In this document: in pieces, positions 9,052 to 18,841 of the stretch
Numbering within the stretch: the first letter of the stretch is position 1
Layout: every line of letters starts with the position of its first letter
Assembly: GCF_001424665.1 (NCBI RefSeq)
Contig: NZ_LMQS01000001.1
Coordinates: forward strand, 249,225 to 313,224
DNA length: 64,000 bases
Source: Methylophilus sp. Leaf416
GTDB taxonomy: Bacteria > Pseudomonadota > Gammaproteobacteria > Burkholderiales > Methylophilaceae
Reading direction: 5' to 3'
Notes under the pieces: model-generated
What the model saw: only the letters and a program-made list of their open reading frames with translations
The model's database searches: none
What the model was told of the DNA's origin: nothing
Program-made: the position numbers and the translations under genes

Positions 9052-11081
9052 TTCAAATCATCTACTTCGGCACCAAATGCTTGCAACTTGAGTTTTTTCA
9101 GCTGATCACGTAACTGGGCGGCTTTTTCAAACTCCAGGTTTTTGGCTGCATCATGCATGGCTTTTTCTACCCGCTTGAGTTCTTTGGCCAGCGTTTTCTC
9201 ACTCATGTTCTCGTAACTAGCCTGTTCTTGCGCGGCTTTACGTTCACGGTGTGCTTCATCTTTATCGTACACGCCTTCAATCAGGTCTTTAATCCGCTTG
9301 GTCACCCCTTTAGGCGTGATGCCATGCTTTGCATTAAACGCTTCCTGGATAGTACGGCGACGGTCAGACTCATCCATCGCCAGTTTCATGCTGCGTGTGA
9401 TCTTGTTGGCGTAAAAAATCACTTTACCATTCAGGTTACGCGCCGCGCGGCCGGCTGTCTGGATCAACGAGCGTTCAGAGCGCAAGAAGCCTTCCTTATC
9501 GGCATCGAGCACCGCTACCAATGAAACTTCGGGGATATCCAGACCTTCACGCAACAGGTTGATACCCACCAGCACATCAAACTCCCCCAGGCGCAAATCA
9601 CGGATAATTTCTACCCGTTCTACCGTTTCAATATCACTATGGAGGTAGCGCACTTTAACGCCATGCTCGGACAAATAATCGGTAAGATCTTCTGCCATAC
9701 GTTTGGTCAGCGTGGTAGTCAGCACGCGTTCGCCAATCGCTACGCGTTCTTTAATTTCGCCCAACAGGTCATCCACTTGCGTATCAGCGGGTTTAACAAT
9801 GATTTTAGGGTCTATCAAGCCGGTCGGACGCGCAATCATTTCCACTACTTGCTGCTGATGGTTTTTTTCGTAATCCGCAGGCGTCGCAGATACAAACACG
9901 CATTGACGCATAATGCGCTCAAACTCTTCAAACTTGAGCGGGCGGTTATCCATCGCTGAAGGCAAACGCCAGCCGTAATCCACCAGGTTTGCTTTGCGTG
10001 ATCGGTCACCCAGATACATCCCGCCGATTTGCGGCACCGTGACGTGGCTTTCATCGATGATCATCAATGCATGCTCCGGCAGATAATCGATCAGTGTCGG
10101 CGGCGGGTCGCCAGGTTTACGGCCTGTCAAATGGCGACTGTAGTTCTCAATGCCTTTGCAAAAGCCAATTTCATTGAGCATTTCCAGGTCGAACCGCGTG
10201 CGCTGTTCAATCCGCTGCGCTTCAACCAGCTTGTTTTCACTCAGATAGACTTTAACGCGGTCGCGTAATTCGGCTTTGATGGTTTCCATCGCACGCACCG
10301 TCGCTTCCCGCGCAGTCACATAATGGCTGGATGGGAAAATACGGAAATTATGGATTTTATTAAATACCTGGCCGGTCAGTGGATCAAACAACTGAATGCT
10401 GTCGATTTCGTCATCGAACATGCTGATGCGCACCGCTGTTTCACTGTTTTCAGAGGGAAATACATCCACAATATCGCCACGGACACGGAAGCAACCACGG
10501 CCAAAATCAAAATCGTTACGGTCGTATTGCATCGCAATCAAGTGCGCCACAATATCTTTTTGCTCAATCTTCAGGCCCTGATGCACATGCAGCACCATGC
10601 CATGATATTCACCCGGGTCTCCGATACCATAAATGGCTGAAACAGTTGCCACGATTACCGCATCTTCACGCTCAAGCAACGCCTTGGTCGCTGCCAAACG
10701 TAATTGTTCGATGTGTTCGTTAATACTGGAGTCTTTTTCGATAAACAGGTCGCGTGAGGGCACATACGCTTCCGGCTGGTAATAGTCGTAGTAACTGACG
10801 AAGTATTCCACCGCATTATTGGGGAAAAACTCTTTGAATTCGCTGTAGAGCTGGGCCGCCAGGGTTTTGTTTGGCGCCATGACGATGGCCGGTTTACCGG
10901 TCCGTGCAATCACATTGGCCATGGTGTAAGTTTTACCGGAGCCGGTCACGCCGAGCAGGGTTTGAAACTTCAAACCATCTTCAATGCCTTTAGTCAGTTT
11001 TTCTATGGCCTGAGGCTGATCCCCGGCCGGAGGAAAAGGCTGGTGTAACTCAAACTTGCTACCTGGAAAGGTGACGATCAC
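9048..11081 (-). CDS. uvrB: excinuclease ABC subunit B
   Basis: The 677-residue protein is standard for UvrB, the helicase-like damage-verification subunit of nucleotide excision repair. Walker A GVTGSGKT is at 44-51. The beta-hairpin segment [13 protein letters not shown] is near residue 97, DESH is in the Walker B position, the helicase VI motif QTAGRAARN is near 540, and the C-terminal UVR domain ([15 protein letters not shown]) binds UvrC. The likely start is GTG at 11081, giving the family start [11 protein letters not shown]. No strong Shine-Dalgarno is visible. Confidence 0.97.
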   Translation of the reverse strand: MIVTFPGSKFELHQPFPPAGDQPQAIEKLTKGIEDGLKFQTLLGVTGSGKTYTMANVIARTGKPAIVMAPNKTLAAQLYSEFKEFFPNNAVEYFVSYYDYYQPEAYVPSRDLFIEKDSSINEHIEQLRLAATKALLEREDAVIVATVSAIYGIGDPGEYHGMVLHVHQGLKIEQKDIVAHLIAMQYDRNDFDFGRGCFRVRGDIVDVFPSENSETAVRISMFDDEIDSIQLFDPLTGQVFNKIHNFRIFPSSHYVTAREATVRAMETIKAELRDRVKVYLSENKLVEAQRIEQRTRFDLEMLNEIGFCKGIENYSRHLTGRKPGDPPPTLIDYLPEHALMIIDESHVTVPQIGGMYLGDRSRKANLVDYGWRLPSAMDNRPLKFEEFERIMRQCVFVSATPADYEKNHQQQVVEMIARPTGLIDPKIIVKPADTQVDDLLGEIKERVAIGERVLTTTLTKRMAEDLTDYLSEHGVKVRYLHSDIETVERVEIIRDLRLGEFDVLVGINLLREGLDIPEVSLVAVLDADKEGFLRSERSLIQTAGRAARNLNGKVIFYANKITRSMKLAMDESDRRRTIQEAFNAKHGITPKGVTKRIKDLIEGVYDKDEAHRERKAAQEQASYENMSEKTLAKELKRVEKAMHDAAKNLEFEKAAQLRDQLKKLKLQAFGAEVDDLK

Positions 11082-11237
11082 GAAAACAATCTGATTAAAT
11101 AAACAATAGTCTCATTTTAACTGCTTTTGGTTCAATGGGCGTGTGATTTACATTTGACAACGCAGCATTTAAGGAGAACTATTGGCTTTGAAAGTAGTCC
11201 TCTGTTGGATGTCTGAAAAATCACTCTGGAGATTGGC

Positions 11238-12257
11238 TTGAAGCTTTTACTATCGGTGTTTATTGTAATATTTTCTGCCTCTTCGCATGCTTATAACCAG
11301 CAGGCATTGATGGAAGCTTATTTTGGCGTCGTCATGATCCGTGGCTACAACGAGGATGGCGGCATGGCCTACGGTTCAGGCGTGGTAGTCGCTGACCATA
11401 CTGTGGTGACCAATTGCCATGTGCTACGCGCCACCAAACAACCATGGGTTTCGCGTGGTGAAGATGCCTACCCGATCACCAGCGTCCGCGCCGATGTATG
11501 GCACGACTTGTGCCTGGTCACATCACCGACCCTGCCGCTTAAGCCGGTCGTACGCGGTAATAGCTATGCATTGACACGTGGGCAGGAAATAAGCGCCATC
11601 GGCCATTCCAATGGCGTGCCCGCACCCATCACCTCCATTGGTGAGATTCAAGGTCTTTACTCGACCCCTTCCGGCAATATGATACGCAGTAGCGCTAAAT
11701 TCCTGATGGGCGCCAGCGGCAGCGGATTATTCGATATGGATGGCAAACTGGTTGGCATCAACACTTTTAAAACCGCGGGTTACGGCCGCAGCATCCATTT
11801 TGCTTTACCAGTGGAATGGCTGGAAACTTTGGAGAAAATGCCCGCCAGTACCGAGTTCCCCGTGCGTGGCAAAGCCTTATGGGAAGAAGATGAAGATAAA
11901 AAACCCTACTACATGCAAGCAGCGGTGCCAGAGTCACGCCAGGATTGGGCTAACATGGAGAAAATTAGTGCCATATGGACCCAGAATGAAACTAGCAACG
12001 CAGATGCCTGGTTTAGCCTGGGATTGGCTGAACAATCATTGAAACAATTTGATGCAGCAGCTACTGCCTATCAAAAAGCAGTCAGCCTGGATGGCCAGTT
12101 TGTAGAAGCCTGGTTCAGGCGCGGCGAAGTCGCACAGCGCTTGGGCGACGACAAAACCGTGAAAGACATTGAATTGCAACTGCAGAAAATTGACCCGTTG
12201 CTGGTATCGGTTTACCAGAACTATCTTAGTTGCGAGCAAAACTGCCAGAAACAGTAA
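11238..12257 (+). CDS. trypsin-like serine protease with TPR tail, exported
   Basis: The 339-residue product starts at TTG 11238 after GGAGA (11228-11232); only this start retains the Sec signal peptide (residues 1-18, ending SSHA). The protease domain has the full triad: H61 in VTNCHVL, D90 in WHDLCLV and S160 in MGASGSGLF, followed by the DMDGKLVGI strand seen in DegP/HtrA-type folds. No PDZ domain follows. Instead the last 85 residues contain one to two tetratricopeptide repeats (ADAWFSLGLAEQSLKQFDAA, then FVEAWFRRGEVAQRLGD). It is probably periplasmic with an unknown substrate. It is monocistronic. Confidence 0.82.
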   Translation: MKLLLSVFIVIFSASSHAYNQQALMEAYFGVVMIRGYNEDGGMAYGSGVVVADHTVVTNCHVLRATKQPWVSRGEDAYPITSVRADVWHDLCLVTSPTLPLKPVVRGNSYALTRGQEISAIGHSNGVPAPITSIGEIQGLYSTPSGNMIRSSAKFLMGASGSGLFDMDGKLVGINTFKTAGYGRSIHFALPVEWLETLEKMPASTEFPVRGKALWEEDEDKKPYYMQAAVPESRQDWANMEKISAIWTQNETSNADAWFSLGLAEQSLKQFDAAATAYQKAVSLDGQFVEAWFRRGEVAQRLGDDKTVKDIELQLQKIDPLLVSVYQNYLSCEQNCQKQ

Positions 12258-12425
12258 GTTAAACGATCTATGAAACCCGTTTGATTGCGCCAAAAATCTG
12301 TTTAAAACTGGTGTCATTCACTTCCACCGCACGTGGTTTTTGCGTAAAATGTTGCGTTTTTCATTTTTTTGCAGGCACGAAAGTCTAGCCTGCTTGTGCA
12401 CATACCGATCAACAAGGACGCCATT

Positions 12426-13640
12426 TTGAGCAAACCTGCCGCCAACGTGCTATCTGCGCGAGTTTTATCCATTAAAGAATCCCCTACTTTGGCGATCACC
12501 GCCAAAGCCGCCAAATATAAATCCGAAGGCCGTCCGATTATTGGCCTGGCAGCAGGTGAGCCAGATTTCGATACACCACAACATATTAAAGATGCAGCCA
12601 AAGCAGCCATCGACGCAGGTTACACAAAATACACGCCCGTCAGTGGCATTCCAGCCCTGAAAAAAGCCATTGTTAACAAATTCAAGAATGAAAACGGTTT
12701 TGATTATGCCGTGAATGAAGTGATTGTTGGCGTAGGCGGCAAGCAAACCATTTTCAACCTGTGTCTGGCAGTATTGAACCCTGGCGATGAAGTGATCATC
12801 CCAGCGCCTTACTGGGTCAGTTATGCCGATATCGCCATGGTGGCTGAGGCCAAACCGGTGATCCTGGAATGTGGTATTGAACAAGGCTTTAAATTACTGC
12901 CTGGCCAGCTGGAAGCAGCGATTAACAGCAAAACCAAACTGGTGATGTTCAATTCGCCTTCTAACCCGACCGGCGCAGTCTACTCTTTGGAAGAATTAAA
13001 AGCATTGGGTGAAGTGTTGCTCAAACATCCACACGTATTGATCGCTACCGATGACATGTACGAACACGTCAACCTGACCGGTGATCAATTCCATAACATC
13101 CTCAATGCCGCGCCTGGCTTGAAAGACCGCTGTATCGTGCTTAATGGCGTATCCAAAGCGTATTCCATGACCGGCTGGCGTATTGGTTATGCGGCTGGCC
13201 CGGCTTACATCATCAAGGCGATGGAAATCCTGCAAAGCCAGTCGACCAGCAACCCGACTTCTATTTCACAGTATGCCGCTGAAGCCGCCCTGAGTGGCTC
13301 ACAGGACTGTATCAAACCGATGGTCGCTGCCTTTAAAGAGCGCCATCAATATGTGGTTGACCGATTCAATGCCATGCCGGGCTTAAGCTGTTTAATGGCT
13401 GGAGGTGCTTTCTATGCTTTCCCGGATGCGCGTCAGGCGATTGCAAATCTGCATCAGGCTGGCAAAATCAAAGAAACTTCAGACATGGCGCTGGCAGAAT
13501 ACCTGCTGGAAGAACACAATGTCGCGGTGGTGCCAGGCTCTGCATTTGGTGCTGAAGGGTATTTCCGTATCTCGTTTGCTACCAGCATGGATAACCTGCG
13601 CGAAGCATTGGACAGGATAGAACAAGCGCTTAAAGCCTAA
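12426..13640 (+). CDS. class I PLP-dependent aminotransferase (aspartate aminotransferase type Ib/gamma-like)
   Basis: I place the start at TTG 12426 (404 aa), seven bases after AAGGA; an upstream TTG at 12369 has no ribosome site. The N-terminus SARVLSIKESPTLAITAKAA and GLAAGEPDFDTP are typical of the AspB/AatA group. Further motifs are SPSNPTGAVY, TDDMYEHV, the PLP-lysine segment NGVSKAYSMTGWRIGY and the substrate-carboxylate-binding YFRISFA. It likely transfers the amino group between aspartate and 2-oxoglutarate; prephenate or other acceptors are possible. It is single and ends in a strong terminator. Confidence 0.9.
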   Translation: MSKPAANVLSARVLSIKESPTLAITAKAAKYKSEGRPIIGLAAGEPDFDTPQHIKDAAKAAIDAGYTKYTPVSGIPALKKAIVNKFKNENGFDYAVNEVIVGVGGKQTIFNLCLAVLNPGDEVIIPAPYWVSYADIAMVAEAKPVILECGIEQGFKLLPGQLEAAINSKTKLVMFNSPSNPTGAVYSLEELKALGEVLLKHPHVLIATDDMYEHVNLTGDQFHNILNAAPGLKDRCIVLNGVSKAYSMTGWRIGYAAGPAYIIKAMEILQSQSTSNPTSISQYAAEAALSGSQDCIKPMVAAFKERHQYVVDRFNAMPGLSCLMAGGAFYAFPDARQAIANLHQAGKIKETSDMALAEYLLEEHNVAVVPGSAFGAEGYFRISFATSMDNLREALDRIEQALKA

Positions 13641-13656
13641 TCCTGCACTCAAAATA

Positions 13657-13682
13657 AAAAAGCGCCATCAGGCGCTTTTTTA
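13657..13682 (+). terminator. terminator between convergent aminotransferase and retention-module genes
   Basis: The stem AAAAAGCGCC / GGCGCTTTTT with loop ATCA is symmetric in A/T tails, so it can act in both directions for the two converging genes. Confidence 0.9.
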
Positions 13683-13703
13683 TTATTCCAGCACTAAGAT
13701 TAT

Positions 13704-14282
13704 CTAGTCATTCAGAAAGTCTTTCAGAGGGCTATTCGGTAACCCGATATCTGCACTTGCCGTTTGCGTCATCAGGTCTGCCAGTTCCGTAATCGGCATC
13801 GCGGCTGGAGACACTACCGCATGATGATCGCCGGAAATCAACACATCATGAATATTCAAAGCATCTGCAGGGCTTGTATCTTGCAGCGCCTGCTCGGTGA
13901 TTGAAGTATGCGCGATTGAAACAAAAGCGCTTGCCTCTTCTTGCAGCATGGATGCCAGCGGCGGCGTTAAATCAATCGCATCATTCAATTGCAAAGCAGC
14001 CAGCACATGTTGAATCACCGCCGGATTCACTGCATGCTCACTGATATCCATGGTATGCGGCGATGCAGACACTTCGTCAGACAATGTGACCGACTGTTGT
14101 TCGGCAAATTGAACCATCTCGCCACTGATCGCCTGCATGGCAACCTGTGCGCCAGCCACGGTCACTAACTGATCGCCGGCATGCAATGTATCGCCCGCTT
14201 TCAACTGAATATGGTGACCATACTGATCCACAATTTCCGCAGTACCAGTCATACCAACCACTTTTCCTAAAACTGTACGCAT
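13704..14282 (-). CDS. short protein with LapA-type retention-module-like N-terminus
   Basis: ATG 14282 (192 aa) is preferred over ATG 14288, because AGGAG ends directly beside the latter. The first 70 residues (LGKVVGMTGTAEIVDQYG, LKAGDTLHAGDQLVTVAGA, then QSVTLSDEV) follow the pattern of the N-terminal retention module of giant type I-secreted adhesins (LapA family): a small beta domain followed by a helical VIQHVLAALQLNDAIDL stretch. In those adhesins it plugs the outer-membrane pore. Here there are no adhesin repeats, no RTX motifs and no secretion genes nearby. The remaining 100 residues are acidic and Ala-rich with no recognised domain. Function unknown; a degraded adhesin start is possible. 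Confidence 0.55.
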   Translation of the reverse strand: MRTVLGKVVGMTGTAEIVDQYGHHIQLKAGDTLHAGDQLVTVAGAQVAMQAISGEMVQFAEQQSVTLSDEVSASPHTMDISEHAVNPAVIQHVLAALQLNDAIDLTPPLASMLQEEASAFVSIAHTSITEQALQDTSPADALNIHDVLISGDHHAVVSPAAMPITELADLMTQTASADIGLPNSPLKDFLND

Positions 14283-14511
14283 AAGCATCTCCTGTTACCG
14301 CTATTATAAACGACCTTGCCCCAATAAAAAATTGACCCGTTTGGGTAACAAAAGTGCGATCTGACCATGCAAACCTCTTGACTTTTATGACTGCATATCA
14401 AGCAAAACCGGCATTTAAACTGCGCATCGAAAAATATGGAGAAATTCGCAAAAAGTGGTTGACCAAGGGGCACGGTCTCAGTAATATAGCGCCTTCAAAC
14501 GACGTACCGAT

Positions 14512-14587
14512 TCCTCAATAGCTCAGTCGGTAGAGCGCCGGACTGTTAATCCGTAGGTCCCTGGTTCGAGCCCAGGTTGAGGAGCCA
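14512..14587 (+). tRNA. tRNA-Asn (anticodon GUU)
   Basis: A 76-base cloverleaf with acceptor TCCTCAA / TTGAGGA, D arm GCTC..GAGC, anticodon stem CCGGA / TCCGT with loop CTGTTAA (anticodon GTT), T arm CCTGGTTCGAGCCCAGG, discriminator G and encoded CCA. A strong terminator follows directly. Confidence 0.97.
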
Positions 14588-14592
14588 AATTA

Positions 14593-14623
14593 AAAAAGCC
14601 TTGTAGAAATACAAGGCTTTTTG
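14593..14623 (+). terminator. terminator after tRNA-Asn
   Basis: A 13-bp stem (AAAAAGCCTTGTA / TACAAGGCTTTTT) with loop GAAA sits between the tRNA and the convergent MocR gene. With A/T tails on both sides it can serve both strands. Confidence 0.92.
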
Positions 14624-14654
14624 CTTTTCTAGTCTCTACATTTTCTACGCGTTT

Positions 14655-16088
14655 CTATGCTTGCGGTTTTTCTGCTGCCAGCATCTCACAAGCCAGTGCA
14701 CCTACATCACGGACTGCTTTTTCTATCACCAAAGTCCACAGATGGCTGAAGTTAAGCCTTATGTAGTGCGTCAGTTCTTTCCTGAGTGTAAAAATCGTAC
14801 CTGGCGCAACCGTGATGCCATTATCGATAGCGGCACGATAGAGTTCCAGCGCATCCAGCGCTTGAGGCAGCTTTACCCAGATGACGTAACCGCCCTTGGG
14901 CACAGAAAGCTCCGTACCTACAGGGAAGCTCTGTTCGATCACATTACGCATCAGCACATAGTTTGAACGCAAGGTATGACGTAATTGTTTGAGATGCTGC
15001 TCGAAACTATCGCGCTGCATGAATTTGGCAATTGCGATTTGCGGGGCTGAAGTCAGCGACAGGCTGTTCAGGAACATCAACCGCTCAACTTCTTGCCGGT
15101 AACGGCCAGCAGCCATCCAGCCAACGCGATAGCCTGGGGCCAGCGATTTGGAGAACGATGAGCAATGCAGCACCATACCGGTACGGTCAAAAGCCTTGGC
15201 GGGCAAAGGCGCTTGCTCGCTGAAATACAGTTCCCCATACACATCATCTTCAATCAGCGGAATCTGCTGTTCTGCAAGAAATTCCACTAAGGCTTGTTTC
15301 TTGGCATCGGGCATCACAAAACCGAGCGGATTCTGGAAGTTGCTGGTGAGGATAACGGCAGCGACGCGCACATTGTCGGTAACGGCACGTAACGCATCCA
15401 GATCAATACCGGAGTCTGGATGAGTGCGGACCTCAGCCACTCTCATGCCCAGGCGCTCTACTGTGTGGGCCAGCGCGTAGTAGCCTGGGGATTCCAGCGC
15501 GATGGTATCCCCTGCTTTGGCCACGGCTTGCAGGCAAAGGGTGATGGCTTCGGTAGCCCCGTGCGTGATGACGATATCGTCAGGCGATACATCCATGCCA
15601 TTAGTAAGGTAACGCCTGGCAATCTGCTGGCGTAGCATCTCATTGCCTGGTGGCAGGTCGCTGAGAACGCCCCACTCACCCTGGTCATCGGTCAGGGCTT
15701 TTTCATACTGGTGGATTTTCTTGAGCGGAAACAGTTGCGGATCAGGGAATGGCGAGCCTAACGGGACCGTACCGAATTCGCGAATGGATTTGAGTGTGGT
15801 GAGGACCAGTTTGCTGGCATCGACTTCGGATAGATTGATATCTTTTGCCAGCGCTGAAGTTTGTTTCTGTTGCAGGCGTTTGCGTGGAGTGACGTAATAG
15901 CCCGATTGCGGATGGCTGCTGATCACGCCTTCCTGTTCCAGCAGTAAGTAACCACGTAAAACCGTACTGATGCTGAGACTATATTTTTCGCTGGCTTGGC
16001 GGACTGAAGGGACTCTGTCTCCCGGTCGCAAAACGCCTTCATCTATCATTGCGCGTATGCGGGCGGCAAACGAGACATAAAGCTTCAT
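14655..16088 (-). CDS. MocR-type regulator (GntR HTH plus aminotransferase domain)
   Basis: The 477-residue protein has an N-terminal GntR winged helix (PGDRVPSVRQASEKYSLSIST near residues 22-42, then LLEQEGVISSHPQSGYYV) fused to a full class-I aminotransferase fold. The PLP-lysine segment is CSSFSKSLAPGYRVGWM and the phosphate-binding signature ITHGATEAITLCL is present. MocR proteins use PLP or an amino-acid aldimine as effector (PdxR, GabR are known cases). The target is unknown: neither vitamin B6 nor GABA genes are adjacent. The nearest gene is the leftward winged-helix/molybdoenzyme pair upstream. Confidence 0.9.
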   Translation of the reverse strand: MKLYVSFAARIRAMIDEGVLRPGDRVPSVRQASEKYSLSISTVLRGYLLLEQEGVISSHPQSGYYVTPRKRLQQKQTSALAKDINLSEVDASKLVLTTLKSIREFGTVPLGSPFPDPQLFPLKKIHQYEKALTDDQGEWGVLSDLPPGNEMLRQQIARRYLTNGMDVSPDDIVITHGATEAITLCLQAVAKAGDTIALESPGYYALAHTVERLGMRVAEVRTHPDSGIDLDALRAVTDNVRVAAVILTSNFQNPLGFVMPDAKKQALVEFLAEQQIPLIEDDVYGELYFSEQAPLPAKAFDRTGMVLHCSSFSKSLAPGYRVGWMAAGRYRQEVERLMFLNSLSLTSAPQIAIAKFMQRDSFEQHLKQLRHTLRSNYVLMRNVIEQSFPVGTELSVPKGGYVIWVKLPQALDALELYRAAIDNGITVAPGTIFTLRKELTHYIRLNFSHLWTLVIEKAVRDVGALACEMLAAEKPQA

Positions 16089-16200
16089 GGTGGTAAGACT
16101 GGGGAGAAACGCAGATGCGGACCATTATACGCCAGCGATATGCGGCGTAGCGGCGATATTGATGAAATATAAAGCGGCTTAAATTTAAGATGAACTCAAT

Positions 16201-16533
16201 TTAAGCCGACTGCAGCGCGAGCGTGATTTCCTCTCCTGCGGGTGTCAGGGCCGCAACCAGGCGCTCTTTTTCCATCATGACATCGACCAGTTGCTGCTCG
16301 CTGAGTGCAGTCATCAGGCGTTGCAGTGTACTCATGCGTAATTCCAGACGCTTGCAGATAGCCGCCAGCGGAACCTGTGCCCGTCCATGCCCATGTTCTG
16401 CATGTAGCAAAGCCAGGATGCCCAGCATACGCACAGCACTGGTATCTAGCGGGGAAGGATCAATCCGGTCAGGATGATCAACACTGATACTTTCTTCTAT
16501 GGAAGCGTCATACTGGTCGTAATCAAGCAGCAT
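16201..16533 (-). CDS. small winged-helix protein linked to the YdeP-like oxidoreductase
   Basis: The start ATG 16533 lies inside the 3' end of the molybdoenzyme gene (stop 16523-16525), an 11-base overlap; a TTG at 16539 is the alternative. The 110-residue product has an acidic N-terminus and then a helix-rich segment (VPLAAICKRLELRMSTLQRLMTALSEQQLVDVMMEKERLVAALTPAG) with the length and pattern of a MarR-like winged helix ending in a wing and a TPAGEE strand. It is probably a DNA-binding regulator translationally coupled to the oxidoreductase. I do not recognise a named family. Confidence 0.6.
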   Translation of the reverse strand: MLLDYDQYDASIEESISVDHPDRIDPSPLDTSAVRMLGILALLHAEHGHGRAQVPLAAICKRLELRMSTLQRLMTALSEQQLVDVMMEKERLVAALTPAGEEITLALQSA

Positions 16534-18841
16534 TGGCAACCTCAGAAGCTTTCTCGATGATCACCGGAATCGATTTTGAAGTCGGTGTACGTGAATGATC
16601 GGCAACACTTTCTAACGGCACCAGGTTATTGGTCTCCGGGTAATAGCCACTCAGGCAACCTTGCGGAATGTCGTATGAAACGACCATGAAGTTATCTGCG
16701 CGCCGTGTAATGCCGTCCTGCCAGACACTGACCAGGTTTATCCAGTCACCGGCTTGCAAACCCTGGCGCTCAATATCGGCAGGATTCATGAAAATGACCC
16801 GACGCTGGCCGAAGACGCCACGGTAACGGTCATCCATGCCATAGATGGTGGTGTTGTACTGGTCATGCGAACGGGTAGTCATTAACACAAACAACTGGTC
16901 ACCATATTGCTCGCGTGCCTGATGGATAGGCGAGTTTTGCGGGATAGCCTGTAACGTGAATTCAGCCTTACCAGAAGGCGTATTCCAGATCCGCTGGCTT
17001 GAAGGGACCGGCATGCGGAAACCGCCCGGAGTCTTGATGCGCTCGTTGTAATCCCTGAACGCCACCGGCATCGTCTGCTCAATGATGTCGCGGATCTTGC
17101 TGTAATCCTTGATATATTCCAGCCACGGCGTTTTGCTGTTTTTCAGCGTGGCATGTGCCAGACGGGCGACAATGGCAGGCTCGGACAGCAGTTGTGGTGA
17201 AGCTGGCTTGTTCATACCGTAGGAGATATGCACCATGCTCATGGAATCTTCAACAGTGACGCCCTGCGGACCGGTTTCCTGAGTATCGATCTCTGTTCGT
17301 CCCAGGCATGGCAGTATCAGCGCTTCTTTACCATGCACCAGGTGGCTGCGGTTGAGCTTGGTGGTTACATGCGCAGTCAGTTCGCAATTGCGCATGCCTT
17401 GCCAGGTACGGTCGGTATCGGGTGTGGAAATCGAAAAATTACCGCCCAGGCCGAAGAAAAATTTCACCTTGCCGTCTATCATCGCTTCAATTGAGGCGAC
17501 TGCATCATAACCTGGCGTTTTCGGTACATTCAGATCAAATACACGATCCAGGCTTTGCAGGAATTCCAGCGGCATTTTTTCGTAAATGCCAACAGTACGG
17601 TTTCCTTGCACATTGCTGTGTCCGCGCACCGGGCACAGGCCAGCGCCTTCCTTGCCGACATTACCGCGCAGCAACATTAAATTCACTAACGTCTTAATCG
17701 TCGCCACACCATGTTTGTGCTGGGTGATACCCATGCCCCAGGTGGAAATCACACGGTCGCCGGTGGCATAGATACGGGCGATTTCTTCAATCTGCGCTAA
17801 TGATACGCCAGACTCTTCAACAATCACGTCCCAGCTTTCCTGGCGGGCGTCAGCGGCAATGGCTTCAAAGTTATTGGTGTGCTGGGCAATGAAATCCACA
17901 TCTACCACACGCTCCGTACCTTTAACTATTGCGACATCATCCCACTGGATTACAAACTTGATCATGCCCTTGATCAGCGCCAGGTCCCCTCCCAGTTTCG
18001 GCTGGATAAACAGGCTGCTGATCTGGCTGCCTTTGAAGGACAGCATATCGAACGGACTTTGCGGGTCGGCAAAACGCTCAAGGCCGCGCTCTTTTAATGG
18101 GTTAATAGCCACAATCCGCGCACCACGTTTCGCAGCTTCACGCAGTTCACCCAACATACGCGGGTGATTGGTCGCCGGGTTCTGGCCGAAAATCAGTAAG
18201 GTGTCGGCATGCTCAAAATCCTGCAGGGTCACCGAGCCTTTACCTACACCAACGGTTGCCGGCAAAGCAATACTGGTGGATTCATGGCAAAGATTAGAAC
18301 AATCCGGGAAATTATTAGTACCGAATTCACGTACGAACAGCTGGTACAGGAAAGCGGCTTCATTGCTGGCGCGTCCAGAGGTATAAAACACAGCTTCATC
18401 CGGGTCTGCCAGGGCATTTAAATGCTCAGCCATCAAGGCAAAAGCATCATCCCATAATACAACTTCGTATTTATCTGTGACCGGGTTGTAGCGCATCGGG
18501 TGAGTTAAACGGCCTTCATTTTCAAGGTCGAAATCGCTCCACTGCATTAACTCTGTCACCGTGTGTTTGGAAAAAAATTCGGGAGGAACCCGTTTGTTGG
18601 TGGCCTCAGCAGCTACCGCTTTCACACCGTTTTCGCAAAACTCAAAAGTCGAGGTATGCTCTTTATCCGGCCAGGCACAACCAGGGCAATCAAAGCCATC
18701 CGGCTGGTTTTGCGCCAGCAGGGTCAGTACGCCTTTCACAGGAATCTTCTGCAAGGCGAGTTGCGCGGCGACTTGCTTGAGTGCTCCCCAGCCTGCGGCA
18801 GGGTGATGGTATGGCTTGATTGTGGCTTTTGGTTGAGACAT
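16523..18841 (-). CDS. FdhF/YdeP family molybdopterin oxidoreductase
   Basis: The 772-residue cytoplasmic protein has the fold of the DMSO-reductase superfamily. Near residue 55 a CPGC motif with a further Cys (FEFCENG) marks the short cluster-like region seen in YdeP homologues. VFYTSGRASNEAAFLYQLF, FGQNPATNHPRMLGELREAAKRGARI and GLCPVRGHSNVQG are molybdopterin-guanine-dinucleotide binding segments, and the C-terminal domain has TTRSHDQYNTTIYGMDDRYRG. E. coli YdeP contributes to acid resistance; the substrate is unknown for the family. ATG 18841 follows AGCAGGAACT. It overlaps the small winged-helix gene. Confidence 0.88.
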   Translation of the reverse strand: MSQPKATIKPYHHPAAGWGALKQVAAQLALQKIPVKGVLTLLAQNQPDGFDCPGCAWPDKEHTSTFEFCENGVKAVAAEATNKRVPPEFFSKHTVTELMQWSDFDLENEGRLTHPMRYNPVTDKYEVVLWDDAFALMAEHLNALADPDEAVFYTSGRASNEAAFLYQLFVREFGTNNFPDCSNLCHESTSIALPATVGVGKGSVTLQDFEHADTLLIFGQNPATNHPRMLGELREAAKRGARIVAINPLKERGLERFADPQSPFDMLSFKGSQISSLFIQPKLGGDLALIKGMIKFVIQWDDVAIVKGTERVVDVDFIAQHTNNFEAIAADARQESWDVIVEESGVSLAQIEEIARIYATGDRVISTWGMGITQHKHGVATIKTLVNLMLLRGNVGKEGAGLCPVRGHSNVQGNRTVGIYEKMPLEFLQSLDRVFDLNVPKTPGYDAVASIEAMIDGKVKFFFGLGGNFSISTPDTDRTWQGMRNCELTAHVTTKLNRSHLVHGKEALILPCLGRTEIDTQETGPQGVTVEDSMSMVHISYGMNKPASPQLLSEPAIVARLAHATLKNSKTPWLEYIKDYSKIRDIIEQTMPVAFRDYNERIKTPGGFRMPVPSSQRIWNTPSGKAEFTLQAIPQNSPIHQAREQYGDQLFVLMTTRSHDQYNTTIYGMDDRYRGVFGQRRVIFMNPADIERQGLQAGDWINLVSVWQDGITRRADNFMVVSYDIPQGCLSGYYPETNNLVPLESVADHSRTPTSKSIPVIIEKASEVANAA

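Noticed and set aside
12369-12425. Longer N-terminus for the aminotransferase from TTG 12369
   Set aside because: No ribosome site precedes it, and the extra residues are not part of the family; AAGGA fits TTG 12426.
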